Source: Henckelia pumila
Lineage: Eukaryota > Streptophyta > Magnoliopsida > Lamiales > Gesneriaceae
NCBI RefSeq assembly: GCF_033568475.1
Contig: NC_133122.1
Span: 138,453,402 to 138,517,401, forward strand
Length of the DNA stretch: 64,000 nt
Direction: 5' to 3'
A program made the position numbers and the translations under genes. The stretch's first letter is position 1. Every line of letters begins with the position of its first letter. Shown here piece by piece: positions 13,799-23,800 of the stretch. Below the pieces are notes generated by a model. The model was not told where the DNA came from. It ran no database searches and saw nothing but the letters and a program-made list of their open reading frames with translations.

Positions 13799-15443
13799 GT
13801 AGTGACCCGTATCCAGAATTAAGGATTAATTATAATTAATCCAATGATCATGTTTAGAGTAAGTAAACATGATTAAGGAAATTTACGATGAATTAACGAA
13901 GTCCTAAAATGGATCCAGAACACTCGAAAATGGCCGAGAATGTTCCGAGTCTTAGGCAGGATTGGAGGCTCCAAACTTAAGATTGGATGGTCCGAAGAGG
14001 CTGAGTTCGAAGGGCTTGAGGATGTTCGGAAGGGTGGAGTTCGGATGATCCGATGAGGGATCAGACGGTCCGACCTTCATCAGATAAGATAGGATAAGGA
14101 AATTATTTGATTGGTCAAGACTAGAGTTTGGACGATTCGAAGTCCAGGATCGGACGCTCCGAACAGTGGTCCGGCCAGGTGTCCAAAGGTGTGATGTCAT
14201 GGATGATGTAATATCGAGATCGGACGATCCGAGGTACCCGATCGGATGGTCCAAAGTTCTATCAGGTGACACTTGTCACGCCTGCAGATTTTGGACGGTC
14301 CGAAGGCAGGTTCGGACAATCCGAACCCTCGTCTATAAAATGTGGCTGATGGGCTCATTTCACAATCGCACCAACTTCCTCTCCTTCGCCCGCGTGGCTC
14401 TATTTTTGGAATTTGGGTACTCATATTTTAGAGTTGGATTAGGGAATATATTTTAGAATAGTAAAACAGTGTCTGACATAGTAGCGGAGCAGTGCTCGTG
14501 TAGCAGAGCCGTGCTCGAGGCTATGGAGCTGCAGCAGGGGTGTGCCCCTAGTTTGCGAGATAGTAGCCATCAGTTGGCTGACGATGGACACAAGTATAGC
14601 TATGGTCTCCTTAAATTATTTAGGAGTATGCAATGGATTATTTAAGGCTTTTAGAGCTTATTTAATGATGCATATGTATTTGCATTGTAGAGCTGATGAT
14701 AGGCTTGGAACCTAGAGTGAGACTATTAGGACTGCCTTTAGAAAAAGTACGTATGTACTGACTGAGATGGCCAGCATGATATATGATATATGTGTTTCAT
14801 GAGTATGTGCTATGTGTTTCCAATTTTTTTATGGCTTTAGCACATGCATGATTTTTACACTGGACTGCATCTGGTATGATGTGAGTCATGACAGTTTCCA
14901 ATGGATGAGTTACTCCTTATGGATTCGTGTCTGGGGACACTCAGCCCCTGGTTTTGATATCACTAGGAGCGACCACGCGAGTGGAGTAGACGCTATAGTG
15001 GATAGGTGAATATAGGAGCGGTCCCGTGGACTAGCTATCCAGTACGGCCCTGCATATTCATTGCGCCCCTGAGTAGACTATTTTACTCTTGTTTTAAAGT
15101 CATTTATGTGTTTCATATATTTTATATATCATTGCTTCCGTACTGAGCATAGTAGCTCACGTCCAATATTTTCTATATATCTGGACACCACATTCGACGG
15201 GGCAGGTGTAGGTGCAGGATCGAGCACCAGGAGCTTGGTGAGGCCAGCGATCAGTGAAGACAGCAGGATTAGCTTTAGGTTTTTATTTAAGTTTATTCGA
15301 TTGGGTTGTATAATCGATTTTTTTTAGTCGGTTGTATTCTGCCGATCTGCTTTTATTTAAGTCTTCCGCAGTGATTTATTTAATGCATGCTTAATTATGC
15401 TCTAAACTCTGATTAGGTAGTGGATCCGGGTTGGATCACTACA
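13799..15443 (+). repeat. 3' LTR of gypsy A
   Basis: 1,645 bp, from TGTAGTGACCC to ATCACTACA, with the same palindrome array and TATA box (14334-14340) as the 5' LTR. Differences from the 5' copy are scattered substitutions and small indels, so the insertion is neither very recent nor very old. TTGTC follows at 15444-15448. Confidence 0.85.
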
Positions 15444-15448
15444 TTGTC

Positions 15449-16225
15449 ACTAACTTCCATGTCTGGTTCTTCATCAAAGATTTATACTCTTCATTCATAG
15501 CTTCATGCCAATTTTCCTTTTGTTTACAAGTGACAGCTTCCTTGTATGTGGTAGGTTCCAAGGAATCCACTTGAGCAGTAGTGTTTAATGCAAATGAGAC
15601 TAAGTCATCTTTTATATATCGTTTAGGCAGTCTTATTTCTTTCCTCTGTCTGTCCCTTGCAAGCATGTAAGAGCTAGTATCATCAGGGTCCCTGTCTTGA
15701 TCAGGATTAGATCATTTTGTAACATGTTCACCTATATCTTGTTCAGAGTTCATCCAATGCTCCACCTCAACCTGTGATTCAATGCTTATAACACTCCTCA
15801 GTTCAGGCATTTTTTCCTTCGAATTGTAGCCCATCTTGGTTTCATCAAAGGTGATATCCCTTGTGACAAAGCACCTTGGTCCTGAGGATTCCAAATTCCA
15901 TACTTTGTAGCCCTTCTGTCCATTAGGGTATCCAACAAAGATGCACCTCATAGCTTTTGGATCAAGATTTCCTTGTTTGACATGAGCATATGCCAAACAA
16001 CCAAACACTCTTAGTTGTTTGTATTCTGCAGGAATGCCTCTCCATTTTTCTATAGGTGTTTTAAAGTTGAGAGCACTTGATGTACACTGATTTATCAGAT
16101 AACAAGTAGTTGATATGGCTTCACCCAAAAAATACTTAGGGAGACCAACACTGAGTATCATGCACCTCACTCTTTCCATTAGTGTCATGTTCATGCGTTC
16201 AGCAATTCCATTTTGCTATGGATTG
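15449..16225 (-). pseudogene. Copia 1: integrase C-terminus and linker to RT
   Basis: Continuation of the copia 1 polyprotein interrupted by gypsy A. 15712-16225 encodes the integrase core end and C-terminal part, with NGIAERMNMTLMERVRCMIL, then KTPIEKWRG, VFGCLAYAHVKQ and RCIFVGYPNGQKGYKVWN. An in-frame TAG stands just before NGIAERMN, where the family has QQNG. 15439-15666 encodes the linker before RT with NEEYKSLMKNQTWKLV, after another stop near 15712. It is cut on the right by the solo LTR at 16231. Confidence 0.88.
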
Positions 16226-16230
16226 CCAGG

Positions 16231-17580
16231 TGACCGCTAAAATCGGTGTGATAAACATCTACTGGCAAGCGTACCAGGTCAAGTAATAGTATAAAGAGTA
16301 AAATCCAAATGTCGAACCCTCAGGGACCGTTATTTTTGAAATTACCAAATGTAATTATTTCTACTTAATCTATACTAGCGAATAAAAGTGATTTCAGATT
16401 TTTAACTAAGAAATAAATTTGAAAATAAAGTAAATTAATATAAAATGCAGCAAGAATTTTAAAGATGAATTCAAATATGAGAGAAATCCGATCAAGGACA
16501 AACGTAGGTACCTAACAAGTTATGTAACAAGATGCCAATTTGGAACTCGGACTTAAATCTTAAATAACGGTGAATTCTGCTAACTTGTTTAAAGGTCTAT
16601 TTCTATAACAATTAAACCTATTCAAATGTTGACGGATCAATCTTTCATAATTCAAATCAACTTCGAATGCATTTAGAATTGTGAGAACTCAGTTTGCACC
16701 TAAAATCGCACAATAAAATCGAACACTATTTCTAGTCAATTTAACCTCGTGTTGATTAATGAAGTGATCTAAATCAATTTTTCCTCTGTCGACTTGGAAT
16801 TGATTAACATGCATGCAAACAACTAGCCAGATCATTCACAAGATAAATTTAAATCCAAAAATCAATAATATAAAACTCAATCTAAAAAATTACAAATATA
16901 AATCAAGTTTTCTACATGAACTTATTCGACCCAATCACGTGGCCTTGATCGAAATAAAACGACTACTCAAAGTTTAGCATAATTCACAAACAAATTCTTC
17001 AATCCAAAACATGAACCAAAAATCAAAAATAAAAAGAAAAAAAGAAGAATAGAACGAGATTGATGATTGTAGCCGCCTCCTTGCCACTCAAACACGTCCA
17101 GAACCCTTCATCTGATGTTAAGAAAGCTATTTATATGCCCAAAGATCTTCAAAAGATAGTATCCAACTCAAGCAAGAATTTCCAAAAGTACAAACTATGC
17201 ACGTCTTTCTCGCTCGAGCACATGAATGCGTGCTCGAGCGAGAAATACTCTATCTGAGGATTTTCTTTTTCCGCTTTTCTCGCTCGGATGCATGAATCCG
17301 CGCTCGAGCGAGACTTTCTCTGGAAATTTTTCTTCTTTAGCAATGCTCGCTTGGGCGCATGAACATGCGCTCGAGCGAGACCTCTTCTGTCTCGATTTTC
17401 AACTTTTTCTTCTATTTTTCCAACTTTTCTGCAAATAAACCAAGGGAGATGATATGAAGACACAATGCATGAAATATGATTAAAAGTTAGAACACACAAA
17501 AACGTAAGTACCACAGCACAAATGCATGCAAATTAACAGCATAATTATACCTAAAATATGCATACAAAATACACTTATCA
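16231..17580 (-). mobile_element. Tat-like solo LTR with CCAGG site duplication
   Basis: This 1,350-bp insertion has TG...CA ends and perfect 5-bp duplications (CCAGG at 16226-16230 and 17581-17585), and lies inside the copia 1 integrase. It has no internal region, so it is a solo LTR left by LTR-LTR recombination. Read on the minus strand it starts TGATAAGTGTATTTTGTATG, a start I associate with Tat/Ogre-type LTRs. Minus-strand TATA box: TATAAATA at 17129-17136. Three hairpin modules lie upstream of it at 17207-17380. Lineage is inferred from sequence style only. Confidence 0.85.
17129..17380 (-). promoter_or_regulatory. Solo-LTR promoter: three hairpin modules upstream of TATA
   Basis: Modules at about 17207-17246, 17276-17314 and 17345-17380, centres 67-69 bp apart. 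Each has GC-rich arms of the type CTCGCTCGAGC / GCTCGAGCGAG around a loop containing CATGAA. The TATA box (minus strand, 17129-17136) lies about 70 bp downstream of the nearest module in the element's orientation. Function unknown; the placement suggests a promoter element or a structured or methylated control region. Confidence 0.7.
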
Positions 17581-17756
17581 CCAGGTACTGTCTTATGCCT
17601 TGTTATGCCATTGTCTCTGCAGAGCTTGTTAAACTTTTCAGATACAAACTCAAGTCCATTATCAGTTCTTAGATGTTTGTGTTTTTTGTCCATCTTGTTT
17701 TCCACAGAGACTAGCCAATCCTTGAACTTTGAGAATGCTTCATCTTTGGACTTGAG
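17581..17756 (-). pseudogene. Copia 1: integrase core fragment
   Basis: Encodes the middle of the integrase catalytic core: KSKDEAFSKFKDW, then HLRTDNGLEFVSEKFNKL with the second catalytic Asp in RTDNG. It joins the fragment at 16225 once the solo LTR is removed. Everything upstream (gag, protease, zinc-binding part, first catalytic Asp) is missing; the break is at the 20-bp palindrome 17751-17770. Confidence 0.88.
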
Positions 17757-17770
17757 TATATATACTCAAG
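17751..17770. repeat. Perfect 20-bp palindrome at the copia 1 break
   Basis: CTTGAGTATATATACTCAAG is its own reverse complement. The copia 1 integrase frame runs into it from the left and is lost on the right. Confidence 0.8.
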
Positions 17771-17985
17771 TTCTTCTTGAATAATTTTGTTTTGAAATTC
17801 AGGGTCTGAGTATTTGCATTCTGGTTTTCTTAGAGTTGAAGGGTGACCTGGGGAAATCCTAGCGAAGTTGATTCCTGAGCAATATGCTAAGAACTAAGAT
17901 GCAGTATCCCTTTTCTAGGGTCATGATAATTCCATGGTATCTATTCATGGGAGAAGTTTATGTTGTAGGTACCTTTCTTTGAATT
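17771..17985. other. Unassigned stretch between copia 1 and the Tat fragment
   Basis: About 215 bp with no frame or motif that I recognise. Possibly further decayed retroelement sequence. Confidence 0.3.
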
Positions 17986-18540
17986 ATAGCAGAGACCTGT
18001 TCTCCGAATTCAACTTTCTTGACACCCTTTCAATTTTTGTTTTCTCTTCACAGTAAACAATTCTTTCAAAAATTTAGCATAACGAGGTACTTGTTTGATA
18101 GCATCTAACAAAGGGATATTTACCTCACATATACAAAAAATTTCATACATCCCCTTAATTCCTTCATCCCTCCTAGACTCTTTCAATGCTAAGGGAAAAG
18201 GGACTACCGGTTTATACTCAGAAAGGGGAGGAAACTTACCTCTTGGTGCGTCCTTTTGAACTATCTATCTTCCTCTACCTTAGATTCATGCACATCTTCA
18301 TTATGTACTGGTGTTTGTACCTCTTCCTCATAGACCTTCAACTCTCTTCCACTCCTCAAGGTGATTGCACTCACATTCTCCTTTGGATTCACCACTGTCT
18401 ATGATGGTAAACTGCTTGAATTTTGTGCCTCCAACCTGTTAATGGCAGTTGCCAACTGCCCCACCTGAGTGTTCAAGTGTTGGATACTTGCTCTCGTTTC
18501 CTGTTAAAAAATGGCCATTCTTTTTACTGGCTAAACTTTG
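17986..18540 (-). pseudogene. Tat/Athila-type gag-protease spacer fragment
   Basis: On the minus strand the sequence reads, in pieces, LNTQVGQLATAINRLEAQ, then NPKENVSAITLRSGREL, and further on VNIPLLDAIKQVPRYAKF followed by LKELFTVKRK. These are hallmark stretches of the region between gag and protease in Tat/Athila Ty3/gypsy polyproteins. Stops and frameshifts separate them. No LTR belongs to it visibly, so it is a truncated internal fragment. Different from the small Tat-like element at 37175-42456, which does not contain this region. Confidence 0.75.
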
Positions 18541-18544
18541 AAGG

Positions 18545-19470
18545 TTGATAACACCCAGGTAAAAGCTTTCCTAAGGATTAAGATTTAATCTAAACCTGAG
18601 AAAGCTAGGTTATTAAGAAGACAAGCATTATGTCAAAATTATATTTTTGATATTGTTATTATTAAATCTCATGAAAATATTCTTGCAGAATTTTTAACAA
18701 GAGATGGAAGGCAGTGACGTGGATTCTAACATGAAAATGCAGAGGCATGTCAGGGAACACCTTGGATTGCTTCAAACCGAGTTCAAACAGCTTGTCATAA
18801 GTGCCGATATGGCGGGAATATTACAACAAGCTGATGGATCAAAGTGTCCAATCGAATCACAGGATGTCTGCAAGCTCAAACTCAATTATGGGTTGCTATC
18901 CAAGGGCCAATTATGCGTGCCATAGAAAAATCATTGGTTTCTCAGAAACAAGAAATGCTAAAATCATTGGTTTTACAAGAACAAAAAATACAGTCACCGG
19001 TTGTAAAACAATATGTTGAGGATTTTAATACTCAAGAAACAAGTGCTAATCTATCATTAGCTTTTGATGATCTAGATAAAGCAAAAATTGATGAGGATAA
19101 CTCATCAAGTCAACCCTCCGCCTCTGGGGTAAAAGAGGAAGAGATCAATTTTAGGCCCAACACAGACAATGACAAATCTAAGATTGATACTAATATAATT
19201 GTCATTTCTCCATTTCAGGTTTATCAACAAAGATGAGAGAAATTAAGTAAAGTGAAATCAACCCGACTACTAGCAGGATTGATGTTGCAATAATATATCC
19301 AAGGGTTTGGCTAAAAAACAATGTCAATCCTAAGGATGTAAAGCTATGGTATGAATTTGGGGCTTTAGCATCAGTTTATACAACTTCACTAGGCTTCCAC
19401 TACCAAAATGGATTCGGGAAGCATTCCAAGAAATATGAGCAAATAATGATCATTTGTCCATAGGAGATGT
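18545..19470 (+). pseudogene. Endogenous caulimovirid-like sequence, part 1 (RNase H end and following ORF)
   Basis: The stretch before 18704 reads like the very end of a caulimovirid RT-RNase H polyprotein (ENILAEFLTRDGR). It is followed by a separate, frameshifted, charged ORF (18704-19236) and then by sequence with WLKNNVNPKDVKLWYEFGAL (about 19301-19360). An RT-RNase H end followed by another ORF and then a TATA-bearing non-coding region (see 27441-27720) matches the caulimovirid gene order, where the downstream ORF would be the transactivator/inclusion-body gene. That assignment is inference. Stops and shifts make it non-functional; gypsy B interrupts it at 19471. A decayed plant retroelement of another kind is the alternative. 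Confidence 0.5.
19466..19470. repeat. Target-site duplication of gypsy B (left copy)
   Basis: GATGT here is repeated exactly at 26691-26695, right after the 3' LTR. Confidence 0.92.
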
Positions 19471-20781
19471 TGTAGTAGCCCGTAACCAAAATCAGTAATT
19501 AAGGAATTAATCATAATTACTTGGGTAGAGTTCGGAAGCTCCGATCAGGATCGGAAGCTCCGAACAGGATCGGAAGCTCCGATCGATATTACATCAGGCA
19601 TGACGTGTGGCAAGATCGGAAGCTCCGATCAGGACCGGAAGCTCCGATCACCCCTATCCGGAGTCAACAAGTGATATTTTGACACGTGGCAGATCAGGAT
19701 CTTCGGAAGCTCCGATGGCAGGATCGGACATTCCGATCGAGGTTCGGACGTTCCGATCAAGGATCGAAAGTTCCGATCGTTGTCTATAAATAGAAGGCCG
19801 AGGCTTCACTTTCATTTGCCAATTCCGAGTTCTCCTTTCCATTCTAGTCCTTTTGGAGCTGTTCTAGTCTTCTTAGGCTTGGTCCGGAGGTCGGCGAGGC
19901 GTTCGGTAGTCGTAGAGGAGTTGTGCCCAAGTCCTGAAGGCACCGACATCAAAGGGCTAACGACGGACGAAGGTATAGCTTTTGCTTCCTATAAATATTT
20001 AGGAGTATGCAATAGCTTAGTTAAGGCTTTTAGAGCACTTTATTGATAGTAGTATCATTTGGCAGTGTAGAGCAGACTATAGGCGTGGACCTAGAGTGGG
20101 TAGAGCTTGCACTGTTTTGAGGTACGAAAGTACTGTTCGAGATATCCTGACTGAGTATGCATGTATTATGTGACTGCATGATTTATATGCCATGATATTA
20201 TGCTGCATTCATTTGCATCTTGCTGTATCTCTTTCGATATGTCTGTTAGTAGGGTTGTACCCTATCCTGCTAGTGGATGGACTTCCATCGATTTGGGTCC
20301 GGCGTATCCACGGTTATCTCGGTATGGGAGCCACCTCCTGAAGCGACGGCACAGCGTGCTACATACCAGGGCCCGGTCTGTCTCTGTTATCTGATCCTTG
20401 ACCTCGAGTCTATAGGGAGTTCACTTGCATGCATGTATACTCATACTCTCGCACTGAGCTTTTTATGCTCACGTCTCGTACTCTGTATTTTCTGGACACC
20501 CTATTCTATGGGGCAGGTTTGCGATTGGACGAGGAGGGTGGATCCAGGAGGGGCTAGTCAGTGGTTGGCCAGCTGGAGCTTCGTCTAGGTTTTATTACTG
20601 TTGTGTTGGGTTTTTACAGCTATTCGATTTGGTTGTAAATTATTGGATAATTTACAGATTTCTTTTCTTGGGATTGTATAACGTTTATGGTTTCCGCAGT
20701 TTTATTTTGATATCTGTTTAATTAAGTTAATTGCATGCATAAGTGTCTGTTTAGTAGGTGATCCGGGTAGGGATCACTACA
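19471..20781 (+). repeat. 5' LTR of gypsy B
   Basis: 1,311 bp, TGTAGTAGCCCG to GATCACTACA. It differs from the 3' LTR by few substitutions and by the number of palindrome modules (nine here, eight in the 3' copy). R/U5 is homologous to LTR A. Confidence 0.93.
19530..19792. promoter_or_regulatory. LTR B promoter: nine TCGGA-N3-TCCGA palindromes, G-box and TATA box
   Basis: Nine modules of the type GATCGGAAGCTCCGATC fill 19531-19779, some back to back and some separated. The TATA box TATAAATA (19785-19792) follows a few bases later. Between modules there is an ABRE/G-box type sequence, CACGTGGC (19683-19690), and an ACGTG-containing site near 19601. The palindrome centre varies (AAGC, ACAT, ACGT) while the TCGGA/TCCGA half-sites stay, which fits a dimeric binding site. 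The binding factor is not known. Confidence 0.75.
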
Positions 20782-20785
20782 TTTA

Positions 20786-20797
20786 TGGTATCAGAGC
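20786..20797 (+). other. Primer binding site of gypsy B
   Basis: TGGTATCAGAGC, four bases after the LTR end; it matches the complement of the initiator methionine tRNA 3' end commonly used by plant LTR elements. Confidence 0.9.
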
Positions 20798-20846
20798 ATG
20801 CAAAAGAATTCTTGGGATTTAGTCTCATCTTGAGGTATTTTTGTAG

Positions 20847-23800
20847 ATGTCAAATCGTGACAACCGGAGTTCACATGGCAGTGTTGGTGGGCGTTGGGGT
20901 GATGCCGACCGGGAGCCTCGTCGAGAACGGCATCATCGTCATCATGACGACGAGCGTTTCACTGTGCGTTGATTCTTAGCTATGGGTCCTAAGCCCTTAG
21001 TTGGAGGAGAGTCTCCGGAAGATGCGGAAAACTGGTTAGACCGCATGGAGACGACTTTTCAAACTTTCCAATGCACCGAGGAGCAGAAGGTGGAGACCCT
21101 TGGCTATCTTCTGGATGGGCGTGCGCGCAGGTGGTGGAGGTTTACTTCTGCACCTTTTGTTGCGGCGAGAGGAGTGGCCACCTGGGCCGAGTTCCGCACA
21201 GCTTTCCAAAAGCGGTATTTTCATCCTGCACTCCGACAGTCGAAGGCGAGCGAGCTATTGAGTCTGCGACAGGGAGCCATGTCTATCGATGAGTATCAGC
21301 AGAGGTTCTTTGATCTGCTATCCTATTGCCCCGAGATTGCTGATAGCTCAGAGATGAAGTATAATCTGTTCCTTCAGGGCCTTAACCCTGAGATCCATGA
21401 CCATGTGGCGGTTGGTGACGACATGTCCTACGAGGGTTTGGTGAGCCGTTGTCACCAGGCGGAGGACAGCATTCGGCGAAACAGGTCTTTCCCTCAGTCG
21501 AGGCCTGCTAGTTCTTTGGGTCCCCGTGCCCAAACTTTCAAGAAGTCTGGATCTTCTTATTCCTCTGGTTCTGGAGGTGTTGTCCGTTACGGTAAGAAGG
21601 ACAAGTGTGATCATTGTGGGAAGAACCATCCATCCGACAAGTGTCGTAGAGCTTCTGGAGCTTGTTTCCGTTGTGGAGAGACTGGTCATATCCGGAGGGA
21701 TTGTCCACTGTCTGGGGGAGGCGGTTCTGGATCTGGTTCAGGATCGGGTTCTCAGGCTACCATTCAGCAGAGGTCGCAGGGATAGTCTGCTGGGAGTTCT
21801 CATTTGAGGCCACGAGCTTCTGGCCAGGTGTTTGCCCTGAGACATGATCAGGCTGTGGAGGAGAATGAGAAAGTCATCGCAAGTACATTTCTGCTTTATG
21901 GTATACCTGCTCTTGTACTTATTGACACTGGTGCATCTCATTCCTTCATTTCTGCACGTTTTGTAAAGAGGCATAAGTTACCATGCATTGCACTAGACGT
22001 AGTGATGTCTGTTTCTACTCCGACGGGCCAATCTGCTTTGGCTAAGCGTCTAGTGATGGGTTGCCCTTTAGAGTTCGAAGGGAACATTCTGTTAGCGAAT
22101 CTCATGGTCCTAGCGATGGACGACTTTGATTGCATTCTGGGGATAGATATGTTGACTACCTATCGAGCTTCAGTGGACTGCTATCAGAGATTAGTACGCT
22201 TTCATCCGGAGGGGAGTGAGAGCTAGTTTTTCTATGGTGAGGGAGCGCGACCCCCGATGCCTTTGGTATCAGCTTTGAGAGCCTGTCGAGCTCTAGAGTC
22301 TGGCAGGGAAGGCTACCTTATCTATGCATTTGATTTGTCCGCTGAGAGTATTGGGATAGAGAGCATTCCTGTTGTGGATGAATTTCCAGATGTATTTCCT
22401 GATGAGATTCCGGGTTTTCCTCCTGCTAGGGAAGTCGAGTTTGGCATAGAATTGGTGCCGGGTACTTCGCCTATTTCTAGAGCACCGTATCGTCTGGCTC
22501 CGTCAGAGATGCGGGAGTTGAAGAATCAGCTACAAGATCTTTTGGACAAGGGGTACATTCGTCCTAGTGTATCTCCTTGGGGAGCTCCTGTTCTCTTCGT
22601 GAAGAAGAAGGATGGGTCGATGCAGCTGTGCATTGACTATCGACAGCTGAATCGAGTCACTGTGAAGAACAAGTATCCGTTGCCTCGTATTGATGACTTG
22701 TTTGACCAGCTGCAGGGCACATCAGTTTACTCCAAGATTGACTTGAGATCTGGGTATCATCAGTTGAGAGTCCGTGATCAGGACGTAGCCAAGACTGCAT
22801 TCCGTACTCGCTATGGGCATTACGAGTTCCTAGTGATGCCATTTGGTTTGACCAATGCGCCGGCTATATTCATGGATCTGATGAACCGTGTCTTCAGGGA
22901 GTATTTGGACAAGTTTGTCGTGGTCTTCATTGACGACATCTTGGTTTATTCGCGTAATACGGAAGAGCATGTTTCTCACTTGCGTTTGGTACTACAGACT
23001 CTTTGAGATGAGCAGTTGTACGCCAAGCTGAGCAAGTGTGAGTTCTGGATGGATAGAGTGGTCTTTCTTGGCCATATCATATCCAGGGAAGGGATTTCTG
23101 TTGATCCAAGCAAGATTGAAGCGGTACTTAATTGGTCGCGTCCGACGACAGTTGCTGAGATCCGTAGTTTTCTGGGTCTAGCAGGGTATTATCGTCGCTT
23201 CATTCTGAACTTCTCTCAGTTAGCTCGACCTTTGACGCAGCTTACCCGCAAGGGTGTGGATTTCGAGTGGTCCTCCGAGTGTGAGGAGAATTTTTGTGAA
23301 CTTCGACGACGGTTGACTTCTGCGCCGGTGTTGGCATTACCGTCCGGATCTGGAGGGTATGTGGTTTACACGGATGCTTCTCTTCAGGGGTTAGGTTGTG
23401 TCCTGACTCAGAATGGGCATGTGATCGCATACGCTTCTAGACAGCTGAAGCTTCACGAGGACAACTACCCAGTCCATGATTTGGAGTTAGCAGCCATTGT
23501 GTTCGCTTTGAAGATCTGGCATCATTACCTGTATGGCGAGAAATTTGAGATCTTCACCGACCATAAGAGTCTCAAGTATTTGTTCACTCAGGCGGAGTTG
23601 AACATGAGGCAGAGACGTTGGATGGACTTGCTTAAGGACTATGATTGCGAGATTAAGTACCATCCGGGAGCTTCTAATCTCACCGCTGATGCTTTGAGTC
23701 GCAAGGTGCGACTATCCGCACTTCAAACTTGTTCGATGTCTAGTGCGATCAGTGACTGTTGTACTTTAGGTTATACCTTCAAGAATAAGAAAGGTATGCA

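Larger units (their letters stand above)
8095..15443 (+). mobile_element. Complete non-autonomous Ty3/gypsy element A
   Basis: This 7.35-kb element is bounded by two similar LTRs (8095-9741 and 13799-15443), has a primer binding site, a polypurine tract and the duplication TTGTC, and sits inside copia 1 in the opposite orientation. Its roughly 4.06-kb interior has no recognisable gag or pol frame although both LTRs and the site duplication are well kept. I infer a non-autonomous derivative mobilised by a relative, perhaps family B, whose LTR R/U5 region is clearly homologous: the block at 8915-8954 is nearly identical to one around 19997-20036. The alternative is an autonomous copy with unusually fast internal decay. 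Confidence 0.85.

Noticed and set aside
17207-17380. Regularly spaced palindromic repeats resembling a CRISPR array
   Set aside because: Only three units, imperfect, in a plant LTR next to a TATA box and bounded by a target-site duplication; no cas genes.
19654-19955. Short frames over the LTR B palindrome array, repeated at 25536-25955 and 63659-63903
   Set aside because: Same explanation: LTR promoter and leader sequence, not genes.
21348-21689. Minus-strand frame of 113 codons opposite gypsy B gag
   Set aside because: Shadow of the gag coding strand; the + strand has the zinc knuckle and correct context.
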